DNA of 36,991 nt from positions 1-36,991 of the forward strand of contig CANQUG010000037.1 of NCBI GenBank assembly GCA_947626985.1, given 5' to 3'. Shown one piece after another: positions 15,872 through 23,121 of this stretch (position 1 is the first letter of the stretch; each line of letters starts with the position of its first letter). The notes under the pieces are model-generated. The model had not been told where the DNA came from, did not search any database, and was given only the letters and a program-made list of their open reading frames with translations. This stretch comes from an uncultured Lachnospiraceae bacterium (lineage in GTDB: Bacteria > Bacillota > Clostridia > Lachnospirales > Lachnospiraceae). The translations under genes and the position numbers were made by a program.

Positions 15872-17187
15872 CCCCCGCCTCCAAAGCTTACCATCAGAAT
15901 CAGAAACGTCAGCATACACAGCACCTCCCCGGTGATGAGGACCTTCAGCAGAAGACCGATGCCCTCCCCCATGGTTCCAAGGCATTCCACGATCCGCTTG
16001 TCCGACACCGGCTGGGCCACCGCGGCCAGAAAACGATAACCGGCAGACATGAGGCCGTAGTGCAGAAGCGGGCCAGCGCCCGCCAGAAAAAAGACCAGGA
16101 GAAATACCGCTCCCAGACTGTTCCTCACGAGTACCGCGCTGGTTACCACGATCTCTGTCACCATATTGATGGCATTCCCCACTCCCGGAATGACGCTGGC
16201 GGTTTTTCCCAGGGCACTGCGCTTCAGAGAGTCGATCACGGGAGAGACCAGACTCCGCACGATCTGCAGACCGGCCACCAGTCCCAGAAGAGTGTTCAGT
16301 CCCCAGCTGATCAGGGTTTTCAGAAGATCGGACAGTTTGCCCAGCATTTCCTCGCGGGAAAGATGATTGATGAGGCAGAGAAGTATATAGAGCTGGACGC
16401 CGGGAAGAAGAAGATTCACCAGAACCCACTGGATCAGCCACACCAGCAGGAGTACGCCCTCGTAAAACATGGCCGCTGTGGAAGCTCCGACGGAGGCGGC
16501 TATGGCGATAAAATAGGCCGGAGCCAGGCTTCTCATAAATTCCGCGATCCAGGAAAGGCTCTCAGACAGGGAACGCACCAGCTCCGAGAAGGATTCCATC
16601 AGCAGCATGAAGAGAACCAGATACACCACATAGAAGCTGATGTCGCCCACCTGGCCGTTGTCAAATATTGTGGCAAAATTGAAAAATACCGCTGCCAGAA
16701 GGATGAGGAGAATCACCCGGAGAAACTGGCCCCGCTCTCTGGACAGGCGGGAAAAGAGGAAGCTGCGCAGCAGCCTGGCCACTCCTTCTCTGGACAGGGC
16801 TTCCTCCCCGCTGATGATTCGCTTCAGGGATTCGGAAACAGAAAAGCTGCCCTTTCCAAGCAGCTCATCGATCATGTTCTGTATTTCTGTCAGGTCGATC
16901 TCCGAGAGAAGCTCTTCCTGCAGGCGGCCTGCGCTTTCATCGGCGGACAGAGCGCCGGTTTCTCCCGGTGAAGTATCTACGGTTTCTGACGAATGTGATT
17001 CCACGCTTTCGGTATACGCCCCTGCGTAGTCCGCGCCGGACTGACCTCCGGTTCCTTCCGGTGAAGTTTCTACAGTTTCTTCCGCGGCGGTTTCTCCCGT
17101 CCTGAGGACGGAGGATATTTCTCCCCGGACGTCTGTCCGGGACCAGAACAGGAGCAGCACAACCAGAAGCATGCCCAGCCGCTTCAT
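15868..17187 (-). CDS. spoIIIAE: Stage III sporulation protein AE
   Basis: A 439-residue polytopic membrane protein of the SpoIIIA complex, needed in the mother cell for late sigma-G activity. A signal-like helix (MKRLGMLLVVLLLFW) is followed by an extracytoplasmic low-complexity stretch with two similar blocks (TVETSPEGTGG and TVDTSPGETGALS), then EIDLTEIQNMIDELL. About seven membrane segments come next, including the conserved SVIPGVGNAINMVTEIVV and SLAPAYFIAIAASVGASTAAMFYEGVLL. The ATG at 17187 overlaps the spoIIIAD stop (ATGA), with GAGGGG upstream. The same frame is open for 135 more codons inside spoIIIAD, but that part is not SpoIIIAE. Confidence 0.96.
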   Translation of the reverse strand: MKRLGMLLVVLLLFWSRTDVRGEISSVLRTGETAAEETVETSPEGTGGQSGADYAGAYTESVESHSSETVDTSPGETGALSADESAGRLQEELLSEIDLTEIQNMIDELLGKGSFSVSESLKRIISGEEALSREGVARLLRSFLFSRLSRERGQFLRVILLILLAAVFFNFATIFDNGQVGDISFYVVYLVLFMLLMESFSELVRSLSESLSWIAEFMRSLAPAYFIAIAASVGASTAAMFYEGVLLLVWLIQWVLVNLLLPGVQLYILLCLINHLSREEMLGKLSDLLKTLISWGLNTLLGLVAGLQIVRSLVSPVIDSLKRSALGKTASVIPGVGNAINMVTEIVVTSAVLVRNSLGAVFLLVFFLAGAGPLLHYGLMSAGYRFLAAVAQPVSDKRIVECLGTMGEGIGLLLKVLITGEVLCMLTFLILMVSFGGGG

Positions 17188-17570
17188 ACGAGAAACCCCT
17201 CGATAGTCTCCAGAAGCGCCAGCAGTACCGGCATACTCAGGACCATAATGGACAGCTTGCAGAACAGCTCGATCTGGGCGCCGGTAGCCTGATATCCCGC
17301 ATCCCGGCATATTCCGGAGGAAAATTGCCCGATATAGGTGATTCCGATCATTTTTATCAGCACGGAAAAATAACTGCCGTCCATGGGAAGGCTCTCCCGA
17401 AGCCTGGCAATGGTCTCGAAGAGATACTGAAGCTTTCCCACCGCAAGTCCCAAAATGATCAGCCCGATCCCCATGGTGACAAAACCTGCGTACTCCGGCC
17501 TGGCTCCCTTCAGAATAGCCCCAAGCATCACCCCTGCAATTCCCAGAAGAGAAATCTTTACAATATCCAC
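17184..17570 (-). CDS. spoIIIAD: Stage III sporulation protein AD
   Basis: A 128-residue protein with four predicted membrane helices (ISLLGIAGVMLGAIL, FVTMGIGLIILGLAVG, VLIKMIGITYIGQFSS, LSIMVLSMPVLLALL). The conserved SpoIIIAD motif IKMIGITYIGQFSSGICRDAGYQATGAQIELFCK is present in full. Its role is in the mother-cell part of the feeding-tube complex; the precise function is not known. The start is GTG at 17570 with GGAGG 4 nt upstream. A 90-nt gap separates it from spoIIIAC, longer than elsewhere in the operon; the gap carries CCGGGA-AC-TCCCGG at 17644-17657 and a 7-bp AACCGGA/TCCGGTT inverted repeat. Confidence 0.96.
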   Translation of the reverse strand: MDIVKISLLGIAGVMLGAILKGARPEYAGFVTMGIGLIILGLAVGKLQYLFETIARLRESLPMDGSYFSVLIKMIGITYIGQFSSGICRDAGYQATGAQIELFCKLSIMVLSMPVLLALLETIEGFLV

Positions 17571-17660
17571 AGCGCCTCCTGACCCGGTTCAACCGGATTT
17601 CACAGTCAATGGTTCCATATTTCAGATTTCCGGTTCCACTTTACCGGGAACTCCCGGCAG

Positions 17661-17855
17661 CTACAATGTGAACAATAACTGAATACTTTCAAATAATTCA
17701 TAAATATAGGGTACGATCCAGAACAGAGCCACCAGAAGTCCCGCCAGACTCACCAGAAACGCCTGTTCATCCCTGCCGCTGTGCTTGAGTACCTGAGAAA
17801 GGACGGAGACCAGTATCCCCACAGCAGCAATTTTAAAAATAATGCCGACCTCCAA
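17661..17855 (-). CDS. spoIIIAC: Stage III sporulation protein AC
   Basis: A 64-residue protein with two membrane helices (FKIAAVGILVSVLSQVL and AFLVSLAGLLVALFWIV) joined by KHSGRDEQ, exactly the size and pattern of SpoIIIAC. The start is TTG at 17855 with AAGGAGG 4 nt upstream, giving MEVGIIFKIAAVG. The frame extends 13 codons further, but those have no family match and no ribosome binding site. SpoIIIAC is a small component of the SpoIIIA complex in the mother-cell membrane. Confidence 0.95.
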   Translation of the reverse strand: MEVGIIFKIAAVGILVSVLSQVLKHSGRDEQAFLVSLAGLLVALFWIVPYIYELFESIQLLFTL

Positions 17856-17921
17856 AATTCCTCCTTTCCGACGTCCTGCACCGGTCTGACACACCGGAAC
17901 AGCCGGCCTGACAGAGCGCTT

Positions 17922-18440
17922 CTACCACACCAGAATGACCAGCAGGACTGCCCCCAGCACTCCCAGACTTCGATAGATTTTCCTTTTTGAGGGCATTTCC
18001 AGCCGCAGATCCCGGAGCGCCAGTTCCAGATTTTTCTCATAGAGTTCCAGCTGCCGAAGCTGCATCTCCAGATCCAGATACCCCAGAGAATCACCCAGCG
18101 CGCAGAAATTCTCCCTCTCCTCCCGGGACAGGGCCGTCCGGGATAAGGTTTCCTCTGCGCATGCCCGAAATAATACTCCCAGGGATGCTCCTTTTCCCTC
18201 TTCCATTTCCAGAGACAGCTTTCTCAAAAATGAAGCGAAAGGCTCCTCCATCCTGTGTGAAACGCTGCGAAAAGCTTCTCTCAGAGAGGAACTGCCAAAT
18301 CGGATCTCTCCCCTGAGAAGCATTGTCATTCGAAGGATCTGCTCCAGATTTTTTTCCCGGCATCCCAGAACATAGCTCTGGCCAAAGCCCAGGCCCGCCC
18401 CGGACAGAAGAATCAGACAGATTCCCGCCAGCTTCAGCAT
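17922..18440 (-). CDS. spoIIIAB: Stage III sporulation protein AB
   Basis: A 172-residue protein with an N-terminal membrane helix (LAGICLILLSGAGLGFG), a long helical cytoplasmic domain (NLEQILRMTMLLRGEIRFGSSSLREAF; FCALGDSLGYLDLEMQLRQLELYE) and a C-terminal membrane helix. SpoIIIAB is related to the GspF-type inner-membrane platform of type II secretion and is paired with the SpoIIIAA ATPase. Its start codon overlaps the end of spoIIIAA by 7 nt. Length is normal. Confidence 0.96.
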   Translation of the reverse strand: MLKLAGICLILLSGAGLGFGQSYVLGCREKNLEQILRMTMLLRGEIRFGSSSLREAFRSVSHRMEEPFASFLRKLSLEMEEGKGASLGVLFRACAEETLSRTALSREERENFCALGDSLGYLDLEMQLRQLELYEKNLELALRDLRLEMPSKRKIYRSLGVLGAVLLVILVW

Positions 18441-19354
18441 GGACGACCCTCTCCGTCAAAAATCCCCCGGACGACCCCGGGATGATCGCCCCTTCCCAGA
18501 AGAACAAAACGTTCGAACACTTTGGCGTTCAAAAGCTTCTGAAACAGAGGCTGCCGTGAAACCTCCTCCAGAGAATTTCCATGAGCCGTTGCGATCAGCT
18601 TGCACCCGCAGTGAATCACCGATTCCACCGCCCGGTAGTCCTCCTCCCCTCCCAGCTCGTCCACAGCCACCACCGCAGGCGACATGGAGCGAAGAAGCAT
18701 CTGCATCCCCTCCGCCTTGGGACAGCCGTCCAGGATATCCGTGCGCATTCCCAGATCATTCTGCGGAATTCCCTGATAACAGCCTGCCAGCTCGCTGCGC
18801 TCGTCCACCACTCCCACAGTTAGCCCGTCCAGTCCGTTGCTCCCATTGCTGAGCTGGCGGATCACGTCCCGGAGAAGAGTGGTTTTTCCGCATCTTGGGG
18901 GAGATAAAATGAGTGTGTGCGCCACCCAGTCCCCGGTTCTGAGATAAGGCATCACCTGATCCGCACAGCCGGGAATCTGATGGGCAAGACGCACATTAAT
19001 ACAGGAAATGTACTTCATGCCCCGGATGCGGTTTCCGTCCAGAATCACCTTACCCGTCACCCCTACCCGATGCCCTCCCTGAACGCTGAGAAAACCCTGA
19101 CGGATCTCATCCTCATAGGCATAGAGAGAATATCCGCTTACATACTCCAGTGTCTCCTTCAGATCCTCTCTGGTAACCAGATAGGGCTCCCGGCCCTTCT
19201 TTTTCAGAAAGCATTCTCCTCCGTCATACATGAGAAAAAGCGGTCTTCCCGCCCTCAGTCTGATCTCATAAAGCTTTTCATAGTCCAGCTCCGCCATCGC
19301 CAGAAGACGGCGGATATTTTCTCCGAACAGGCTCTGAATCTGTTCCGCTTCCAT
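18434..19354 (-). CDS. spoIIIAA: Stage III sporulation protein AA (ATPase)
   Basis: A 306-residue cytoplasmic ATPase of the secretion-ATPase class that powers or assembles the SpoIIIA-SpoIIQ complex. Walker A is SPPRCGKTTLLRD (151-163), Walker B AVDELGG (230-236), with the family signatures GFLSVQGGHRVGVTGK and GVVDERSELAGCYQG upstream. The ATG at 19354 has AGAGGTGAGG just before it; twelve more open codons upstream are not part of the family. It is the first gene of the operon and lies behind a sigma-E-like -10 element. In Bacillus the operon is read by sigma-E in the mother cell. Confidence 0.97.
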   Translation of the reverse strand: MEAEQIQSLFGENIRRLLAMAELDYEKLYEIRLRAGRPLFLMYDGGECFLKKKGREPYLVTREDLKETLEYVSGYSLYAYEDEIRQGFLSVQGGHRVGVTGKVILDGNRIRGMKYISCINVRLAHQIPGCADQVMPYLRTGDWVAHTLILSPPRCGKTTLLRDVIRQLSNGSNGLDGLTVGVVDERSELAGCYQGIPQNDLGMRTDILDGCPKAEGMQMLLRSMSPAVVAVDELGGEEDYRAVESVIHCGCKLIATAHGNSLEEVSRQPLFQKLLNAKVFERFVLLGRGDHPGVVRGIFDGEGRPC

Positions 19355-19375
19355 TGACCTCACCTCTTTACAGCT

Positions 19376-19383
19376 AGTATATG
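19376..19383 (-). promoter_or_regulatory. Possible sigma-E -10 element of the spoIIIA operon
   Basis: CATATACT on the minus strand resembles the sigma-E -10 consensus (CATA-x-x-x-T) and lies about 21 nt upstream of the spoIIIAA ATG. No convincing -35 element is visible at 13-15 nt upstream, so the assignment rests mainly on position and the known sigma-E control of spoIIIA. Confidence 0.4.
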
Positions 19384-19486
19384 AGGACAATCCTGATTTA
19401 GTACAAAACTCCTTTCAAAACTCCGGGAACTGCTCCGAATACGATCATGAGCACGCAAACATGCAGATACTCGTCCGGACTACACA

Positions 19487-19584
19487 CATATTTATCCGGA
19501 CATATTCATCCGGGCATATTCATCTGAGTATATTCATCTGAGTATATTCATCTGAGTATATTTATCCGGACATATTCCTTGCAG
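19487..19584. repeat. 14-nt tandem repeat upstream of spoIIIAA and the DUF5688 gene
   Basis: Seven consecutive 14-nt units (consensus CATATTCATCYGRG) occupy most of the divergent spacer of about 500 nt. The central units TATATTCATCTGAG are identical and the outer ones differ at one to several positions. Besides this array, the spacer 19391-19890 holds the DUF5688 promoter and a leader with repeated TTTTTAACAATC stretches (about 19782-19820). No reading frame is evident. Confidence 0.9.
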
Positions 19585-19688
19585 GCATCCGCCAGACCGG
19601 CTTCATTCGGACTATACAGGTTCTCGTCCGGCAGTATCGGCTGCAAAAGTGCGAATTATGTCGGGCGAAATTTGTCGATGAAATTTTC

Positions 19689-19717
19689 TTTACAAAACCC
19701 ATAAAGGCATTTATACT
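19689..19717 (+). promoter_or_regulatory. Sigma-A promoter of the DUF5688 gene
   Basis: TTTACA (19689-19694) and TATACT (19712-19717) are separated by 17 nt. The leader to the start codon would be about 165 nt, rich in T-runs. Confidence 0.6.
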
Positions 19718-19890
19718 GAATGCACAGCAGCTTCAGGAGAGCGGCGGCTCCCTCATCTTTTTATCAGTATCTCTTATCTTTTTAACAATTTTTTTAACAA
19801 TCTTTTTAACAATCTTTTTATCAGTATCTTATCACTTCTATTTTATCTTTCAGGCATTCGCCTGAGATCTATCCATGAAAGGAAATGTGT

Positions 19891-21123
19891 ATGAAAACAA
19901 AATTTAGTCTGGAAACCACTTTTACCTCCGAAACCCCATTTTTTCCTGAAAATGTAAACGCCGGCATATCTGTATCTGCCGTGGAAAACACAAGCAATGA
20001 CAAATCCATTCCTCACGGGGAAAGCTCAGACAATGACAAATCCATTCCTCACGGGGAAAGCTCAGACAATGACAGATCCATTCCTCACAGGGAAAGCTCA
20101 GACAATGGAAAATCCATTCCTTACGGAGAAAGTGCTGACAATGACAAATCCATTCCTCACAGGGAAAGCTCAGACCACACAGACACGTCCGCTCAGGAAT
20201 CCGGCGGCCTGAAGCAATTCGCAGAGGAACTGCGCCAGGCCCTTCTTCTCGCCACAGGCATGGAACCTGAACGTATCCGTTACAAAAAAGCAGACGACTG
20301 TCCTCCCTCCAACGGCGACCGTCTCCTCGTCGATTGCGAAAAGAGCGGCGGATACACCGAAGTCTGCGGACTCTATGTGGAGGACCTGTATGAAAGCCGC
20401 CTTTCCGGAGTATCCATGGAACAGCTCATCAGCGCCGTCCTGAAACAGCTGAAAAACGTGAAGGATTCCAATCTTATGAAAAAAATGGAACAGCTTCACA
20501 GCTATGAAGCCATAAAAGAAGACCTGTTCATCCGGCCTGTAAACCTGGATCGCCATAAAAAGAAGCTGAACAATGCGGTCTACCGGGTAATTGGCGACAT
20601 CGCTCTCGTCCTCTATATGCGGATAGGAGAGATCGACCACTGTCCCACCAACATGAAACTCCCGAAAAATGTGGCGGAGAATTGGAACATGGATATGGAC
20701 AAAATATTCTGCGACGTGCTTCTCAACACCTCCCGCATCTCTCCTCCCAGGATCTTCTTCTGGGAAAAACTTATCTTCGACGAAGATTACGACGGAGAAG
20801 ACTTCATGAATCCCCTCAGCAACTTTCAGCTGAGGAAAGACGCTGTGGGGAACTGTCTCAGCACCTCCTCCCGGTGCAACGGCGCCATCGCTGTTTTTCT
20901 GCCCGGAGTGGCACAGCGCTTATGCGAGCTCCTGGGACACGGCTTTTACATGGCCTTTACCAGCATCCATGAGGTAATGGTCCATAATGATACCCAGGTA
21001 GAACCGGAAGAACTCCGGGAAGTTCTGAAGGACACGGTACGGGAAACCACCCCGGAAGAGGATTTTCTCTCTCTGAACATTTATCACTATGATAAAGATA
21101 CCCATATCTTTTCCGTCCTGTAG
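19891..21123 (+). CDS. DUF5688 family protein with repeated N-terminal region
   Basis: A 410-residue cytoplasmic protein without signal peptide or membrane helix. Residues of about 36-95 are five 12-residue units such as NDKSIPHGESSD. The rest resembles DUF5688: an N-terminal part with RYKKADDCPP and the block YTEVCGLYVEDLYESRLSG, the central FIRPVNLDRHKKKLNNAVYR-VIGDIALVLYMRIGE block, and near the C-terminus GAIAVFLPGVAQRLCELLG plus FYMAFTSIHEVMVH. DUF5688 has no known function that I can name; its members are often found as paralogs in Lachnospiraceae. The ATG at 19891 is 7 nt behind AGGA; an ATG 6 nt earlier abuts the ribosome binding site. It is read away from spoIIIA and precedes the amidase gene by about 335 nt. 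Confidence 0.8.
   Translation: MKTKFSLETTFTSETPFFPENVNAGISVSAVENTSNDKSIPHGESSDNDKSIPHGESSDNDRSIPHRESSDNGKSIPYGESADNDKSIPHRESSDHTDTSAQESGGLKQFAEELRQALLLATGMEPERIRYKKADDCPPSNGDRLLVDCEKSGGYTEVCGLYVEDLYESRLSGVSMEQLISAVLKQLKNVKDSNLMKKMEQLHSYEAIKEDLFIRPVNLDRHKKKLNNAVYRVIGDIALVLYMRIGEIDHCPTNMKLPKNVAENWNMDMDKIFCDVLLNTSRISPPRIFFWEKLIFDEDYDGEDFMNPLSNFQLRKDAVGNCLSTSSRCNGAIAVFLPGVAQRLCELLGHGFYMAFTSIHEVMVHNDTQVEPEELREVLKDTVRETTPEEDFLSLNIYHYDKDTHIFSVL
19996..20175 (+). repeat. 36-nt in-frame tandem repeat in the DUF5688 gene
   Basis: Five contiguous 36-nt units encode (N)D-K-S-I-P-H-G-E-S-S-D variants. Units 1 and 2 are almost identical at the DNA level; the fourth is the most diverged. There are no spacers, so it is not a CRISPR array. 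Confidence 0.92.
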
Positions 21124-21154
21124 CTTTCCGCCGCAGGCAAACGTCCTCCCCTTC

Positions 21155-21352
21155 TCAGCTCCGGATATACAATGTCAGCAGTTCCAAATAAAGGCTGCTC
21201 AGAATCGCTCCCAGCGTGCCCAGATGGATACACAATGCCAGCAGATACAAATAAAGTCTTAAATTCGCAGCCGGTTTCTTCCCTTCAATATTCCCTTCGA
21301 TTAACACCCTCCATGTTTTCCACGAGATGCTGACTCCGTTTCTTCTCTTCAA
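21155..21352 (-). CDS. Possible small hydrophobic peptide with internal duplication
   Basis: The 335-nt gap between the DUF5688 and amidase genes holds a 65-codon minus-strand frame starting at TTG 21352, with GAGGGG 4 nt upstream. Its basic N-terminal part is followed by a hydrophobic C-terminus (LYLYLLALCIHLGTLGAILS, then LYLELLTLYIRS). The hydrophobic part is a 21-residue-period duplication: 31-nt copies at 21163-21193 and 21226-21256 differ at four positions. The shape, basic then one membrane helix, recalls small membrane peptides such as type I toxins, but I recognise no family and it may be non-coding. Confidence 0.3.
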   Translation of the reverse strand: MKRRNGVSISWKTWRVLIEGNIEGKKPAANLRLYLYLLALCIHLGTLGAILSSLYLELLTLYIRS

Positions 21353-21458
21353 CGTTCCCCTCGCTTCCGAATCCCCCAAATAACCTCAACAGATATGATT
21401 CACCAAATATTTTTTCCTGAATATCCTGTCTGTAAAGAAATTTTCTGGAGGGATACCA

Positions 21459-22223
21459 TTGGCTTATAAAATCATGCTCGACGCCGGACACGGGGGATCG
21501 GATCCCGGCGCCGTATACAACGGCAGGCAGGAAAAGGACGACAATCTCGCGCTCACTCTGGATGTGGGAAAAATACTGGAACAGAACGGAATCGACGTAG
21601 TCTATACCAGAACCGACGACGTCTATCAGACGCCCTTCGAGAAGGCCAGACTCGCCAACGCATCCGGGGCAGACTATTTTATCTCCTTTCACAGAAACAG
21701 CAGCCCCATGGCCAACCAGTACAATGGCGTGGAGGTCCTGGTTTACGACAAAAAGGGCGAAAAATATGAGATGGCCCAGAACATCCTGGGCGCTCTGGGA
21801 GAAACAGGCTTTCGTGAGATCGGCGTAAAGGAACGGCCGGGCCTGGTAGTTCTCAGAAGAACGGCCATGCCTGCCGTCCTTGTGGAAACCGGATTTCTGA
21901 ACTCCGAGGAGGACAACAGACTTTACGACGAAAACCGGGAGGAGATCGCCCGGAGCATCGCCGGAGCCATTCTGGGCACTCTTGAACAGGAGACCGTGGA
22001 AGCTCCGCTCTACTACCGTGTGCAGATCGGAGCATTTAAACACCGGGAAAATTCGGAACAGCTGCTTTATCAGGTGCTGGATAAAGGCTATCCTGCCTTT
22101 CTTCTCTGCGAGGACGGCCTGTATAAAGTACAGGTGGGAGCATTTCAGCAGATTGGAAACGCAATCCGTATGGAACAGCAGCTCCGCGATGAAGGATACA
22201 GCACGCTTATCGTAACCAGATGA
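21459..22223 (+). CDS. N-acetylmuramoyl-L-alanine amidase with SPOR repeats (CwlC-like)
   Basis: A 254-residue zinc amidase that cleaves the lactyl-peptide bond of peptidoglycan. Amidase_3 motifs are MLDAGHGGSDPGAV (zinc H11), RQEKDDN (E25), FISFHRNSS (H78) and PAVLVETGFL (catalytic E143). Residues of about 185-254 hold two SPOR half-repeats, YYRVQIGAFKHRENSE and YKVQVGAFQQIGNA, which bind denuded glycan. No signal peptide is present. This architecture and length are those of Bacillus CwlC, a sigma-K-dependent enzyme that lyses the mother cell from within. The start is TTG at 21459 with GGAGGG 6 nt upstream. No clear sigma-K promoter was found. The location next to the spoIIIA operon agrees with a sporulation role, which remains inferred. 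Confidence 0.93.
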   Translation: MAYKIMLDAGHGGSDPGAVYNGRQEKDDNLALTLDVGKILEQNGIDVVYTRTDDVYQTPFEKARLANASGADYFISFHRNSSPMANQYNGVEVLVYDKKGEKYEMAQNILGALGETGFREIGVKERPGLVVLRRTAMPAVLVETGFLNSEEDNRLYDENREEIARSIAGAILGTLEQETVEAPLYYRVQIGAFKHRENSEQLLYQVLDKGYPAFLLCEDGLYKVQVGAFQQIGNAIRMEQQLRDEGYSTLIVTR

Positions 22224-22230
22224 CGTATTG

Positions 22231-22350
22231 CCGGCACACTGGCTGCTGGTATATTGGCTGCTGTCGTACTGGCTTCCGGCATACTGGCTGCCGGCATACT
22301 GGCTTCCGACATACTGACTGTTGGCACACTGGCTGCTGGCATATTTCCGG
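22231..22350. repeat. 15-nt tandem repeat after the amidase gene
   Basis: Eight contiguous 15-nt units close to CCGGCATACTGGCTG begin 8 nt after the amidase stop and fill more than half of the spacer to the YdcF gene. The period gives open pentapeptide repeats in several frames (for example LAAGI on plus, MPAAS on minus), none with a convincing start, so it is treated as non-coding. Confidence 0.92.
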
Positions 22351-22440
22351 AAAAGTACTGGTCAGCCGGCGGAATCAATGCTACAATGAAAACAACGCAA
22401 TACAATACAAACATCCTGAATCAGCAGAGAGGCAAAATAC

Positions 22441-23025
22441 ATGTACGGAGAATTTCTGAAACAGATTACGGAATTTATTTTTGCGGAAAACACCCCGGAA
22501 AAGGCAGATGTGATCTTTATACCGGGAAACGGTTACCCCCATATGGCGGAGGAGGCTGCCCGCCTGTACCGGGAGAGCTTCGCTCCCCGGATCCTGCCCA
22601 GCGGAAAATACAGCGTCACCGCCGGAAAATTCTCCGGAGTGCTGTCCAGGCAGGAACAGTATCCCGGCCCCTACGAAACAGAATGGGAATTTCTGCGGGA
22701 TGTGCTGATTCGCAATGGAGTTCCGGAAGACGTCATTCTGCAGGAAAATCAGGCCACCTACACTTATGAGAACGCCATTTTTTCCAGGAAGGTCACAGAC
22801 CAGGCCGGACTGGAAATAAAAAAGGCCATTCTCTGCTGCAGATCCTGCCATGCCAGAAGAGCGCTTATGTACTACTCTCTTCTGTTTCCAGAGACAGAAT
22901 TTTTCGTCTCTCCTTCCTGTCCCGACGGCATCAGCCGGTATAACTGGCAGGAAACGGAGGCGGGCGTCGAAGCGGTGACCGGAGAGATTACCCGGCTCAT
23001 CAAACAGTTCTCCCTTATGATGTGA
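22441..23025 (+). CDS. YdcF family (DUF218) protein
   Basis: A 194-residue protein with the DUF218/YdcF pattern: ADVIFIPGNGYPHMAEEAARLY near residue 22, LPSGKYS, then NQATYTYENAIFSRKVTDQ and KAILCCRSCHARRALMYYS. No membrane segment or signal peptide is seen, so it is the soluble type. E. coli YdcF binds S-adenosylmethionine; related SanA/ElyC forms affect envelope polymers, but the reaction of this one is unknown. The ATG at 22441 has GAGAGG 8 nt upstream. It is in the same direction as the amidase and could share its transcript across the 15-nt repeat. Confidence 0.85.
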   Translation: MYGEFLKQITEFIFAENTPEKADVIFIPGNGYPHMAEEAARLYRESFAPRILPSGKYSVTAGKFSGVLSRQEQYPGPYETEWEFLRDVLIRNGVPEDVILQENQATYTYENAIFSRKVTDQAGLEIKKAILCCRSCHARRALMYYSLLFPETEFFVSPSCPDGISRYNWQETEAGVEAVTGEITRLIKQFSLMM

Positions 23026-23027
23026 GC

Positions 23028-23079
23028 AAAAAATACCCCTTAAGCAGATTCCGGTAAATTACCCTGTCTGCTTAAGGGG
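23028..23079 (-). terminator. Intrinsic terminator of the CBS-domain gene
   Basis: A perfect 13-bp stem (CCCCTTAAGCAGA at 23036-23048 with its complement at 23067-23079) is followed on the minus strand by TATTTTTT. It may also stop the convergent YdcF transcript, though no U-run follows on the plus side. Confidence 0.85.
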
Positions 23080-23121
23080 CATTCTGTCAGGGAAGGGAAG
23101 CTTCCGCCATCCTCTCCCTCA

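Noticed and set aside
15872-16441. Upstream part of the 380-codon frame containing spoIIIAF
   Set aside because: This part lies within spoIIIAE in another frame and shows no family features; the ribosome binding site and the ATGA overlap place the start at 15871.
17188-17592. Upstream part of the 574-codon frame containing spoIIIAE
   Set aside because: It overlaps spoIIIAD in another frame; SpoIIIAE begins at its signal-like helix at 17187.
19996-20175. CRISPR array (36-nt repeat period)
   Set aside because: The units are contiguous without spacers, are in frame with a protein, and no cas genes are near.
22254-22769. Plus-strand frame beginning with LAAGI repeats before the YdcF gene
   Set aside because: It comes from the 15-nt repeat and then runs out of frame through the YdcF gene; no ribosome binding site.
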